Source: a bacterium (GTDB lineage Bacteria; Verrucomicrobiota; Verrucomicrobiia; Limisphaerales; J093). From it: a DNA stretch of 64,000 bases. Position 1 is the stretch's first letter; every line of letters starts with the position of its first letter. Location of the stretch: assembly GCA_021780105.1 (NCBI GenBank), contig JAJXZJ010000023.1, forward strand, positions 62,001 to 126,000, given 5' to 3'. Shown here piece by piece: positions 27,265-36,112 of the stretch. The position numbers and the translations under genes were made by a program. The notes under the pieces are model-generated. The model was given only the letters and a program-made list of their open reading frames with translations, made no database searches and was not told the DNA's origin.

Positions 27265-29070
27265 ATGGAAACCAACAGGCATGAGAAGCTGGTGGTCCGG
27301 GCGGCGGCCGAGGTGAAAGCTCCGACGGTGGCGCTGCCGCCCCTGCTCGAACGGATGGTGGCCGCCCGGCAGCTTTCGGCGCTGGACGCTGCCGCCCTCC
27401 TCCGCGCCGGTCCCGCCGGCGCGGTTGAGACGGAGGAAGCCGTGCTCCGCTGGCTGGCGAAGGAATACGATCTCGGTTACACGACGTTGGAAGACGTCGA
27501 ACCCGACCGCCAGCTTCTCTCCCTGTTTCCCGCCCGCATTTTACTGAAGGAGGAATTGCTTCCCCTGCGGCGGATCAACGGGACGGTCGAGGTCGCCACC
27601 AGCCGGCTGTTCGCCACGCACGGCCTGGACGCCTTGAAGACGCTGACCGGCTTGAGCCTCAAGCCGGTTTTGGCGTCCACCGAGGCCATTCAGCGCGAGA
27701 TCAAGCGGCGCCTGGGCGTCGGCGCGGACACGATTGACACCCTGGGCGAGGAAGCGTCGCTCCAGGTCGTGGATGAAAATGCCGAGGATAAAAACGACCT
27801 CGACAACGCGGCCGAGGACGCCTCGATCATCCGGTTCGTGAACCAGGTGGTGCGCGACGCCATCGAATTGCGCGCCTCGGACATTCACCTGGAGCCGTTC
27901 GAGGACGAGTTTCGCATCCGCTACCGCATTGACGGCGTGCTGCAGGAGGTGCCGGTGCCGGCCCAGATCAAGCGCTTCCAGCCGGCCATCGTGTCGCGTG
28001 TCAAAATCCTCAGCCACCTGAACATCGCCGAGAAGCGCCTGCCGCAGGACGGCCGCATCAAGATTCGCATAGACGACGCCGAGGTGGACATCCGCGTGTC
28101 CGTGATCCCCATGCTGCACGGCGAGGCGGTGGTGATGCGCCTTTTGCGCCAGAACTCCACGCTCCGCGGCATGGGCGAGCTGGGCATGGACTCGCGCGAA
28201 TCCGAGTGCTTCGAGCGCGTCCTGCAACTGCCGCACGGGATCATTCTCGTCACCGGGCCGACCGGCAGCGGCAAAACCTCGACGCTCTACACCGCCCTCA
28301 ACACGATCAATGACGCGGTTCGCAAGATCATCACGATCGAGGATCCGGTGGAATACCAGCTAAAAGGCGTCAACCAGATCCAGGTTTCGGAAAAAGCCGG
28401 GCTGACGTTCGCCCGCGGCCTGCGCTCCATCCTGCGCCACGACCCGGACGTGGTGCTGATCGGTGAAATTCGCGACCATGAAACGGCGCAGATTGCCGTG
28501 CAGGCCTCGCTGACCGGCCACCTGGTCTTCTCCACGTTGCACACCAACGACGCTCCTGGCGCGCTGACCCGCCTGGTGGACATGGGCGTGGAACCTTATC
28601 TTGTGGCCTCTTCGCTCGAGGCCGTGCTGGCCCAGCGTCTCGTGCGTGTCCTCTGCAAGCAGTGCAAGGAAGTGGACAACTCGCCGGCCGCCCTCGCCTT
28701 CAAGGAGAAGGTGGACATCCCCGCCAACACGCCGATTTACCGCTCGGTCGGCTGCCGCGAATGCCGCAACACCGGCTTCTACGGCCGCCATGCGATCTTC
28801 GAGTGGATGGATTGCGACAACGAGACGCGGGCGCTGATTTTGAAAAACGTTTCGAGCGACATCATCCGTGACGCCGCGCGCCGCGCCGGCATGAAGACGC
28901 TGGCCGAGGATGGCTGGCGCCTCGTCCGGATGGGCATCACCACGGTGGAGGAGGTTCTGAGCGTGACCACGGCAAAGGAAGTGGCGCAGACGACCAAGGT
29001 GAAAGCCGAACCGGAGGACGGAACCGCCAAACCGGCCGCGCCCGCCGCCCTGGCAGCAAACCGCGCGTGA
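27265..29070 (+). CDS. gspE: GspE/PilB-type assembly ATPase
   Basis: A 601-residue cytoplasmic ATPase that powers pseudopilus polymerisation. It has an N-terminal GspE/MshE-N domain (~40-160), then ASDIHLEPFEDEF, Walker A GPTGSGKT (331-338), the Asp box TIEDPVEY, Walker B VVLIGEIRDHETA and the His box GHLVFSTLHTNDAP. A zinc-binding tetracysteine follows (CKQC and CRECRNTGFYGR). The C-terminal Ala/Pro tail is extra. All catalytic motifs are intact. It is the second gene of the operon, 14 bases before gspF. Confidence 0.95.
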   Translation: METNRHEKLVVRAAAEVKAPTVALPPLLERMVAARQLSALDAAALLRAGPAGAVETEEAVLRWLAKEYDLGYTTLEDVEPDRQLLSLFPARILLKEELLPLRRINGTVEVATSRLFATHGLDALKTLTGLSLKPVLASTEAIQREIKRRLGVGADTIDTLGEEASLQVVDENAEDKNDLDNAAEDASIIRFVNQVVRDAIELRASDIHLEPFEDEFRIRYRIDGVLQEVPVPAQIKRFQPAIVSRVKILSHLNIAEKRLPQDGRIKIRIDDAEVDIRVSVIPMLHGEAVVMRLLRQNSTLRGMGELGMDSRESECFERVLQLPHGIILVTGPTGSGKTSTLYTALNTINDAVRKIITIEDPVEYQLKGVNQIQVSEKAGLTFARGLRSILRHDPDVVLIGEIRDHETAQIAVQASLTGHLVFSTLHTNDAPGALTRLVDMGVEPYLVASSLEAVLAQRLVRVLCKQCKEVDNSPAALAFKEKVDIPANTPIYRSVGCRECRNTGFYGRHAIFEWMDCDNETRALILKNVSSDIIRDAARRAGMKTLAEDGWRLVRMGITTVEEVLSVTTAKEVAQTTKVKAEPEDGTAKPAAPAALAANRA

Positions 29071-29084
29071 GGAATTGAACTGTT

Positions 29085-30341
29085 ATGCCCCGCTTTCAAT
29101 ACAAAGCCCTCAAGACCGACGGTGCCGTGGCGGAAGGACAGCTTGAGGCCACGGGCCGCGTGGAAGCGCTGCGGCAGATCGAAAGCCTGGGCCTGCGGCC
29201 GGTCAACCTCGCCGAGCAGGCCGGCAAGAACGGCGACAAGGGCGCGAACGGCTCAACGGTTTCATTTTCCCTCGGGTCGCTTTCGCTGGGCGGCCCGTCC
29301 GACAAGGTGGCGCCGCGCGAACTGGAGAATTTCACGCGGTTGCTTTCCAGCCTGCTCGCCGCCGGCGTGCCGCTGAGCCGGGCGCTGGTGATTCTGTACA
29401 AGGAAGCCTCGTCCCCCGCCGCCGCCGCGAAATGGAAGGAGGTTCACGATCTTGTGGTGGACGGCATGGCGCTGGCCGATGCGATGGCCCAGTCGCCGAA
29501 AACGTTTCCGCGTGTGTATGTGGCGATGGTGCAGGCGGGCGAGACGGGCGGCTTTCTGGACGTGGTGCTGAACCAGATCGCGGATTTTCAGTCGCGCGAG
29601 AAGGACCTGAAGTCCAAGGTGATGACGGCGATGCTGTATCCGTGCATCCTGCTGGTCCTGGCGCTGGCCGTCGTGGTGTTCCTGCTGACGTTCTTCATTC
29701 CGCGCTTCCAGAGCGTGTTTGCCGGCTTTGGCGCGGCGTTGCCGATGGCGACGCAGATCGTCGTGGGCGTCAGCGAAATTGTGCGGCACTACGGGCTGTT
29801 TGCCGCGGCCGTGATCGTCGTCGCGGTTTTTCTGGTGCGCAACTGGTTCACTTCGGAAAAAGGAAAGCGAAGCTGGGAGGGCCTGGTCCTGCGCGCGCCG
29901 CTGGTGGGACCGCTGGTCGCGCAGTTCGCGATGTCGCGGTTCTGCCGGATGCTCGGCACGTTGCTCGGCGCCGGTGTCCCGTTGGTGCAGGGCCTGAACG
30001 TCGCCCGCAAATCCATCGGAAACCAGGTGCTCGTGGACGCGGTCACGAATTCCATCGAACGCGTCCAGCAGGGCGAACAGCTCGCCGCCAGCCTGGCCGA
30101 CTGCCAGGGACTGTTCACCGGCTCGGTGCTGGAGATGATTTCCGTGGCGGAGGAAAGCGGCCGGCTCGACGCCGAGCTGGTGCGCATCGCCAACGTGACC
30201 GAAGGCGACCTGGACCGGCAGTTGAAGACGGCGGTGGCCTTCGCCGAGCCGCTCATGCTGTTCCTCATCGCCGGCTTCATCGGCACGATTTTCATCAGCA
30301 TGGTGCTGCCCATTTTTACACTGCAAGAACACATCAAATAA
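29085..30341 (+). CDS. gspF: GspF/PilC inner-membrane platform protein
   Basis: A 418-residue protein starting MPRFQYKALKTDG, the classic beginning of GspF/PilC. Two GspF domains are each marked by an ELENFTRLLSSLLAAGVPL / MSRFCRMLGTLLGAGVPL pattern. Transmembrane segments lie near 185, 235 and 390 (LFLIAGFIGTIFISMVLPIF). It anchors the ATPase and pseudopilus base in the inner membrane. Confidence 0.95.
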   Translation: MPRFQYKALKTDGAVAEGQLEATGRVEALRQIESLGLRPVNLAEQAGKNGDKGANGSTVSFSLGSLSLGGPSDKVAPRELENFTRLLSSLLAAGVPLSRALVILYKEASSPAAAAKWKEVHDLVVDGMALADAMAQSPKTFPRVYVAMVQAGETGGFLDVVLNQIADFQSREKDLKSKVMTAMLYPCILLVLALAVVVFLLTFFIPRFQSVFAGFGAALPMATQIVVGVSEIVRHYGLFAAAVIVVAVFLVRNWFTSEKGKRSWEGLVLRAPLVGPLVAQFAMSRFCRMLGTLLGAGVPLVQGLNVARKSIGNQVLVDAVTNSIERVQQGEQLAASLADCQGLFTGSVLEMISVAEESGRLDAELVRIANVTEGDLDRQLKTAVAFAEPLMLFLIAGFIGTIFISMVLPIFTLQEHIK

Positions 30342-30362
30342 CTCCAAAGCGAGGTTGAGAAC

Positions 30363-30815
30363 ATGAACTGCAAACCCAATCGAACCCATTGGACCGGGCG
30401 GCACGCCGCGCGGGGCTTCACCCTCATTGAACTGCTGCTGGTGCTGGTGATTCTGGGCATTTTGGCCGCCATCGTGGTGCCGAAATTTGCCGGCCGCACC
30501 GAGCAGGCCAGACAGGCGGCAGCCCTGACGCAAATCTCGTCCTTCAGCACGGCCCTGGACGCCTTCGAGGTGGACAACGGTTACTACCCCAAAGGCCGGA
30601 ACGGTCTCATGGAACTGGTCCAGCAGTCGCGCGACGCGCAAAGCTGGCACGGACCTTACGTCAAGGAAGTGCCCAAGGACCCGTGGGGCAATGACTACAT
30701 CTACGAATGCCCCGGCCGGCATAACCCAAGCTCCTACGATCTGAGTTCGATGGGGCCGGATCTGCGTGCAGGGACCGACGACGATATCACCAACTGGCAA
30801 CAGCAAAAGAAGTAA
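30363..30815 (+). CDS. gspG: Major pseudopilin GspG
   Basis: A 150-residue protein with the prepilin motif RGFTLIELLLVLVILGILAA (cleavage after Gly, Glu at +5). The globular part has the GspG pattern VDNGYYPKGRNGLMELVQ, GPYVKEVPKDPWGNDYIYE and DLSSMGPDLRAGTDDDI, including the C-terminal calcium-binding loop of type II secretion GspG. This favours a secretion system over a type IV pilus. No prepilin peptidase gene is in the window. Confidence 0.95.
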   Translation: MNCKPNRTHWTGRHAARGFTLIELLLVLVILGILAAIVVPKFAGRTEQARQAAALTQISSFSTALDAFEVDNGYYPKGRNGLMELVQQSRDAQSWHGPYVKEVPKDPWGNDYIYECPGRHNPSSYDLSSMGPDLRAGTDDDITNWQQQKK

Positions 30816-30854
30816 CGCCACGGAGCGACCCGGCCGGCCGCCCCGGAATTGTCC

Positions 30855-31472
30855 ATGACCACACGAAGCCGCCATCACGAAAGCCAGGCGATGCCGCCGA
30901 CGGCCACGCGCCGGGCCTTCACGCTTGTCGAGCTGCTCGTGGTCATGACCCTGCTCACCGTGGTCCTGGCCATCGCCGCGCCTTCCCTGGGCAAGTTCTT
31001 CCACGCCCGCACGCTGGACTCCGAGGCGCGCCGGCTTCTCGCGTTGACGCGATCCGGCGGCAGCCGCGCGGTGGCCGAGGGGTTGCCGATGGTCCTGTGG
31101 CTGGACGCCAAGCAGGGCAGTTACGGCCTGGAAGCCGAACCCGGCTACGACGACCGCGACCCCAAGGCCGTGGAGTTCAAGATGGACAAGGATTTGACCA
31201 TGGCGGTCGCGGATACCAACACCCGCACGAACCTCTTCGCGGGCATCAATCCGATCACCGGCCGCAGCCAAATCCTGCCGGCCGTCACGCTGCCGGACAA
31301 CCGCGGCAATCTGCCGCAAATTCGTTTTCTGCCGGACGGCAGCATTGACGGGAGCAGCCCGCAGAGCGTGCGGCTGCAGGATCGCGACGGGAACGCGCTG
31401 TCGCTCGCGCTGTCAGACAACCGGTTGAATTATGCGATTCAATCCCAGCTCACGAACACGGACGGGCAATAG
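30855..31472 (+). CDS. Minor pseudopilin, GspH-like
   Basis: A 205-residue protein if started at the ATG at 30855; the track uses a TTG six bases earlier. It has the prepilin motif RRAFTLVELLVVMTLLTVV followed by GspH-type text (FFHARTLDSEARRLLALTR, GLPMVLWLDAKQGSYGLE). It sits between GspG and the GspI-like gene, as in type II secretion operons, and overlaps the next gene by 41 bases. Confidence 0.8.
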   Translation: MTTRSRHHESQAMPPTATRRAFTLVELLVVMTLLTVVLAIAAPSLGKFFHARTLDSEARRLLALTRSGGSRAVAEGLPMVLWLDAKQGSYGLEAEPGYDDRDPKAVEFKMDKDLTMAVADTNTRTNLFAGINPITGRSQILPAVTLPDNRGNLPQIRFLPDGSIDGSSPQSVRLQDRDGNALSLALSDNRLNYAIQSQLTNTDGQ

Positions 31473-31938
31473 CCGTGGGCGGGCGCAAGCCGGTTTCACG
31501 CTCGCCGAGGTGCTGGCCGCGTTGCTGTTCATGGCCATCGTGATTCCCGTGGCCATGCAGGGGCTGCACATCGCCACCCGCGCCGGCGTGGTGTCGGTGC
31601 GGAAGATGGACGCCGCGCGCATCGCCGACCGCCTGCTCACCGAAAGCATCATCATGACCAACTGGGTCCAATCCTTCCAAAGCGGCGTCGTCGAGGAAAA
31701 CGGCCGGACCTACCCGTGGAGCATTAGCAGCGAGTTGTGGATCCAGATGCAGACGAACCAGCCGGTGGACCTCGCCTCAGGCATGGGCGTCATCGCCGGC
31801 AGCCAGCCGTTGGTCAACCAGTCCACCGCCAACCAGATCACGATGAACCTGCTCACCGTGGAGGTGAATTACTTCGTCCAGGAGGAGAAATACACCGTGC
31901 GCTTGAGCACGCTGGTGAACCCGGAGACCGCACAATGA
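31432..31938 (+). CDS. Minor pseudopilin, GspI-like
   Basis: A 168-residue protein with the prepilin motif AGFTLAEVLAALLFMAIVIP. The remainder (ARIADRLLTESIIMTNWVQS) fits the small GspI group. It begins inside the preceding gene and its stop overlaps the next start as ATGA (31935-31938), so translation is probably coupled. Confidence 0.8.
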   Translation: MRFNPSSRTRTGNSRGRAQAGFTLAEVLAALLFMAIVIPVAMQGLHIATRAGVVSVRKMDAARIADRLLTESIIMTNWVQSFQSGVVEENGRTYPWSISSELWIQMQTNQPVDLASGMGVIAGSQPLVNQSTANQITMNLLTVEVNYFVQEEKYTVRLSTLVNPETAQ

Positions 31939-32735
31939 CCGCGCACCGTCCCACCACCGGGCGCGGCCGCCGCGCCTTCACGCTGATCGAATTGCTGCTG
32001 GCCACGGCGATCTTTGCCATCATCCTGGTCGCCATCAACACGGTCTTTTACAGTGCGCTCCGGCTGCGCAACCGCACCAGTGACGCGATCGAGGCAACCC
32101 TGCCGGTCAACCAGGCGTTCGCCATCATGCGCCGCGACCTCCTCGGCGCGATGCCGCCGGGAGGCACGCTGGTCGGCGATTTCAAGAGCGGCAGCGGCAA
32201 CGCCAATGTGGGGACCCGCAGCAACTACGGCGGCAGCAGTGCGGCCGCCAACGCCAACACCGGCGCAGCCATGGCCCAAGGCAGCGGGTTGAGCGCCGCC
32301 CAGCTCGGCAGCCTGGACTTCTTCACCACCACGGGCACGCTCAGCGATGCCTCGCCGTTTGCCGACATCCAGGAAGTCAACTACCAACTGGTGCCCGCGG
32401 CCGACCAGGCCCATGCGCTGGGCAAGGATCTCGTGCGCACCGTCAACCGCAACCTGCTTGCCACGACGACGCCGGCCAGCCAGGATCAGAAGCTCCTGAG
32501 CAACGTCGCCAGTCTGGAATTTCTCTTCTTCGACGGCGTCGAATGGCGGAACACCTGGGATACCAGCATGGGCGACACCAATCTGCCGCTGGCGGTCGAG
32601 GTCCGCCTCCTGGTGGCTTCGGACAATTCGCAGGCCAACGATGTCAACCGCCAGCCGATGGAGATGATGGTGCCGCTGGAGATCACCACGAACAGCACCG
32701 CCGCCACCAACCAAACCACAGGAGGGCAGCTATGA
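31935..32735 (+). CDS. Minor pseudopilin, GspJ-like
   Basis: A 266-residue protein from MTAHRPTTG with the prepilin motif RRAFTLIELLLATAIFAIIL. The middle contains a Gly/Asn/Ala/Ser-rich loop (NANVGTRSNYGGSSAAAN). The C-terminal beta part (NVASLEFLFFDGVEWRNTWD, PLAVEVRLLV) is typical of GspJ. The start was set by the ATGA overlap with the GspI-like gene; the longer track ORF is out-of-frame noise upstream. Confidence 0.8.
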   Translation: MTAHRPTTGRGRRAFTLIELLLATAIFAIILVAINTVFYSALRLRNRTSDAIEATLPVNQAFAIMRRDLLGAMPPGGTLVGDFKSGSGNANVGTRSNYGGSSAAANANTGAAMAQGSGLSAAQLGSLDFFTTTGTLSDASPFADIQEVNYQLVPAADQAHALGKDLVRTVNRNLLATTTPASQDQKLLSNVASLEFLFFDGVEWRNTWDTSMGDTNLPLAVEVRLLVASDNSQANDVNRQPMEMMVPLEITTNSTAATNQTTGGQL

Positions 32736-34135
32736 ACGTGCAGCCTTCCCCGCGGGCGTCGCAGCGCAGCTCCGTGCTGGTCATCGTGCTCTGGATCGCG
32801 CTCGGCCTGGTGGCGATCACCCTGTATTTCGCCAACTCGATGTCGTTCGAGCTGCGCGCCTCCGACAACCGCGTGGCGGCGATGTCCGCGGACCAGGCCA
32901 TCGAGGCCGCCGCCCGCTACGTCAGCGTCGTGCTCGCGGCCCAGGCGACCAACGGCACGCTGCCGGACGTCACGACCTACCAATGCGAGGCCGTGCCCGT
33001 GGGCGACGCGCATTTCTGGCTGATCGGCCGGGCCGGCGCCACCAACCTCAACGTCCAGCCAGACCAGGTTTTCTTCGGGCTGGTGGATGAAGGCGCCAAA
33101 CTCAACCTCAACACCGTCACCGCCAACATGCTCAACATGCTCACGAACATGACCCTCGAGCTGGCGGCAAACATCGTGGACTGGCGCGACACAAACGGCG
33201 GCGTGTCCACCAATGGCGACGGGCCGACCATCTACAACCAGATGGACCCGCCCTACCTCTGCAAGAATGCGGCTTACGAAACGGTGAACGAAGTCCGGTT
33301 GGTCTATGGCATGGACCTGGCGACGCTGTTCGGCGAGGATCTCAACCTCAACGGCGCGCTCGACCCGAACGAAGTGGACACCAACCGCAACAACTATGTG
33401 GATCCCGGACTGCTGGAATACTTCACTGTTTACAGCCGCGAGCCGAACACCCAGCCGGACGGCACCGCCCGCGTCAACATATCGAGCCTCAGTGGGACGG
33501 CCACCGCGTTGTCTTCCCTGCTGCAAACCAACCTGAGCGCCGCGCGCGCCACGGCGATTTTGAGCCGCCTCGGCCTGGGAGGCCAGTCCGGCGGTGGCGG
33601 CGGCCGGCCCGGCGGCGGCGGCGGGGGCACGACCACCGTGACGTTCACCAGTCCGTTGCAATTCTACGCCCGCAGCGGCATGACGGCGGATGAATTCGCC
33701 CTCATTGCCAACTGCATCACGGTGAGCAGCAACGACTACATCCAGGGGCGCGTCAACGTGAACACCGCCAGCGCCGCCGTGTTGGACTGCCTGCCCGGCA
33801 TCACCCCCGACGTGCTGCCGCAACTGTTAAACTACCGCCAGAACAATCCCGACAAGCTTACCTCGATCGCCTGGATGGTGGACGCCCTGGCCTCCAACAG
33901 CTCCGCCCTCCAGTTACTCGAAGCGGGGGACTACATCACCACGCAAAGCTACCAATTCACGGCGGACATCGCCGCGCTGGGTCCCTACGGCCGCGGCTAC
34001 CGGCGGGTGAAATTTGTGTTCGACATGAGCACGGGCACGCCGACCATTCTCTACCGCCAGGATCTCACCCATCTCGGTTGGGCCTTGGGCCGCTACGTGC
34101 GGCAAACCTGGTTGATGGCAAAGGATACACGATGA
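32732..34135 (+). CDS. gspK: GspK-like minor pseudopilin / tip protein
   Basis: A 467-residue protein from MNVQPSPRASQ, with GGAGGG upstream and an ATGA overlap at 32732. The N-terminal hydrophobic segment SSVLVIVLWIALGLVAITLY lacks the Glu at +5, as is usual for GspK. GspK-type helix-hairpin text follows (DEGAKLNLNTVTANML, RVNVNTASAAVLDCLPGI). A Gly-rich insertion (about residues 285-300) divides it. GspK caps the pseudopilus together with I and J. Confidence 0.88.
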   Translation: MNVQPSPRASQRSSVLVIVLWIALGLVAITLYFANSMSFELRASDNRVAAMSADQAIEAAARYVSVVLAAQATNGTLPDVTTYQCEAVPVGDAHFWLIGRAGATNLNVQPDQVFFGLVDEGAKLNLNTVTANMLNMLTNMTLELAANIVDWRDTNGGVSTNGDGPTIYNQMDPPYLCKNAAYETVNEVRLVYGMDLATLFGEDLNLNGALDPNEVDTNRNNYVDPGLLEYFTVYSREPNTQPDGTARVNISSLSGTATALSSLLQTNLSAARATAILSRLGLGGQSGGGGGRPGGGGGGTTTVTFTSPLQFYARSGMTADEFALIANCITVSSNDYIQGRVNVNTASAAVLDCLPGITPDVLPQLLNYRQNNPDKLTSIAWMVDALASNSSALQLLEAGDYITTQSYQFTADIAALGPYGRGYRRVKFVFDMSTGTPTILYRQDLTHLGWALGRYVRQTWLMAKDTR

Positions 34136-35589
34136 TCAGTCTGGAAAAACTCAGTTCATGGCGGTCGCAACGCCTCAACGGGCTGTTGGGCCTCGCGCTC
34201 GACGGCAACCGGCTGGAAGGCGTCGTGCTCCGGCGCACGAACGGCTCGGTGCAGGTGCAGCAGACCCTGTCCGTGACCCTATCCCTCGACCCGCTGACGA
34301 ACGATCCCGAACTCGTCGGCCGGGAAATCCGCAATCATCTCAATGCCGCCGGCGTGCGCGAACGGCTGTGCGCCGTGTGCCTCCCGTTGAAATGGGTGCT
34401 CGTCGCCCACACCACGTTGCCGGACCTGCCCGAGAGCGAATTGCCGGGACTGCTGCAAATCGAGGCCGAACGCGGCTTTCCGTGCGACGTGGCGACGCTG
34501 ATGCTGGGCACCTCCCGCCACGTCATTCCCGGCGGCGGCATGCACGCCACCCTGCTCGGCGTGCCGCGCAACCAAGTCGAACCGCTGGACCACGCCCTGC
34601 GGGCCGCGCAGCTCCGGCCGGTCAGTTTTTCGCTGGGAGTCTGCGCGTTGCAGCGGCCCGACGCCGAGGCTTCCAACGGCGTGCTGGCGCTGACCATCGG
34701 CGAAAGCCACGTCGGACTCCAGGTCACGGGCGGCGGCGGCGTGGCGGCGCTGCGGGTGTTGGAAGGGGCGGTGGAAACCCAGGGCGGCGCCCGCACGGTG
34801 CATGCGGACCTGGTGGCGCGGGAGGTGCGCATCACGCTGGGGCAGATGCCGGCGGAGTTCCGCGCCACGTTGCAGCGCGTGCGCATTTTCGGACCGCGCG
34901 ACCTCGCGGAAACGCTGGCCGACGAGATGGAACTCCGGCTGGAGCCGCTGGGCTTCAAGGTCGAGGTGGTGACCGCCTACGCGGCGAACGAGTTCAGCGT
35001 GGGAATTCCGCCGGCGACCACGGTTTCGGCCGCGTTCAGCCTGGCCGCGGCGCATCTGGCCGGGCGGCCGGCGGCGTTCGAGTTCATGCCGCCGCACGTC
35101 ACGGCCTGGCAGCGTTTCGCCACGCGGTATTCGTCCGGCGCCCTGCAACGGACAGGCGTGGCGGCCGGCGCGGCGGCGGCGCTGGTGATGGCGTTGTTCC
35201 TATATCAACAGATGCAAATCTGGGGGCTGCAATCGCGCTGGGGCAAGATCGAGACGCAGGTGCGCGCCGTGCAGTCCGCCGAGCAGCAAATCCGGCAGTT
35301 CCGGCCCTGGGGCAACCACTCGCTGCGCAGCCTGACGATTCTCCGCCAGCTCACGCAGGCCTTTCCGGAGGACGGCTCGGTGACGGCCAAAACGCTGGAG
35401 ATTCGCGACCAGTCCGCAGTGAGCTGCTCCGGCACGGCCACCGACCATCCGGCGCTGCGCCGGACGCTGGAGAAACTCGGGGCCGCGCCGGCTGTGGCCA
35501 ATCTCAACGTGGACATGATCCGCGGCAAAACCCCCATGCAGTTCACCTTTGATTTCCGCTGGAGCGAAGGAGGCAAGAGTGAAAATTAA
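34132..35589 (+). CDS. GspL-like protein combining PilM-like and PilN-like parts
   Basis: A 485-residue protein from MISLEKLSSW (ATGA overlap with gspK). Residues ~15-330 resemble the actin-like PilM/GspL cytoplasmic domain (LLGLALDGNRLEGVVLRR, TLPDLPESELPGLLQIEAE). One membrane segment lies near 341-362 (GVAAGAAAALVMALFLY), and a periplasmic ferredoxin-like part similar to PilN/GspL follows (SVTAKTLEIRDQSAVSCSG). It links the ATPase to the inner-membrane platform. Confidence 0.75.
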   Translation: MISLEKLSSWRSQRLNGLLGLALDGNRLEGVVLRRTNGSVQVQQTLSVTLSLDPLTNDPELVGREIRNHLNAAGVRERLCAVCLPLKWVLVAHTTLPDLPESELPGLLQIEAERGFPCDVATLMLGTSRHVIPGGGMHATLLGVPRNQVEPLDHALRAAQLRPVSFSLGVCALQRPDAEASNGVLALTIGESHVGLQVTGGGGVAALRVLEGAVETQGGARTVHADLVAREVRITLGQMPAEFRATLQRVRIFGPRDLAETLADEMELRLEPLGFKVEVVTAYAANEFSVGIPPATTVSAAFSLAAAHLAGRPAAFEFMPPHVTAWQRFATRYSSGALQRTGVAAGAAAALVMALFLYQQMQIWGLQSRWGKIETQVRAVQSAEQQIRQFRPWGNHSLRSLTILRQLTQAFPEDGSVTAKTLEIRDQSAVSCSGTATDHPALRRTLEKLGAAPAVANLNVDMIRGKTPMQFTFDFRWSEGGKSEN

Positions 35590-36112
35590 GGACCGACAGC
35601 AGCTTCTTCTTGTCCTCGCGGCCGCCGCCGTGGCGTTGTTCATCGCGAACAAGGTGGTCTTCACGCCGCTGACCAACGCGTGGAAGGCCCGCTCGGATCG
35701 CATCGCCGATTTGCGCAAACGCGTGACGGACGGCGAACTGCTGCTCCAGCGTGCGTCCATCATCCGCTCCCGCTGGGACCAAATCCGCACGAACACGCTG
35801 TCGAACACGCCTTCCGTCGCCGTGCAGCAGCTTCTGAAAGCCGTGGAGGGCTGGTCCCAGGACAGCCGCGCGACGCTGACTTCCGAAGCCCCGCAATGGC
35901 GGCGCGACGCGGACGATTACATGACCCTGCAATGCCGCGTGGAAGCCGCCGGCACGCTCGATACGCTGACGCGGTTTCTTTACAACATCGAGCGCGATCC
36001 GCTGGCCGTGAGAATCGAGTCGGTGGAACTCAGTTCGCGCGACAATACGGGCCAGCAGCTCAACCTTGGCCTCCAGATTAGCGGGCTGGTGCTCAATCCG
36101 CCGCCGCAATGA
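35579..36112 (+). CDS. GspM/PilO-like inner-membrane protein
   Basis: A 177-residue protein. I prefer the GTG start at 35579 because AAGGAGG lies just upstream; the track's TTG start would overlap the previous gene further. A single N-terminal membrane segment (LLLVLAAAAVALFIANKVVF), a coiled-coil (RSDRIADLRKRVTDGELLLQ) and a C-terminal ferredoxin-like domain (LDTLTRFLYNIERDPLAVRI) match the PilO/GspM partner of GspL/PilN. It overlaps the next gene as ATGA. Confidence 0.78.
   Translation: MKIKDRQQLLLVLAAAAVALFIANKVVFTPLTNAWKARSDRIADLRKRVTDGELLLQRASIIRSRWDQIRTNTLSNTPSVAVQQLLKAVEGWSQDSRATLTSEAPQWRRDADDYMTLQCRVEAAGTLDTLTRFLYNIERDPLAVRIESVELSSRDNTGQQLNLGLQISGLVLNPPPQ

Noticed and set aside
29262-31319. 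685-residue minus-strand ORF
   Set aside because: Antisense to gspF, gspG and the GspH-like gene.
32210-32290. Repetitive Gly/Asn/Ala coding stretch that looked like a DNA repeat
   Set aside because: It is a low-complexity loop inside the GspJ-like protein, not a tandem repeat array or CRISPR.
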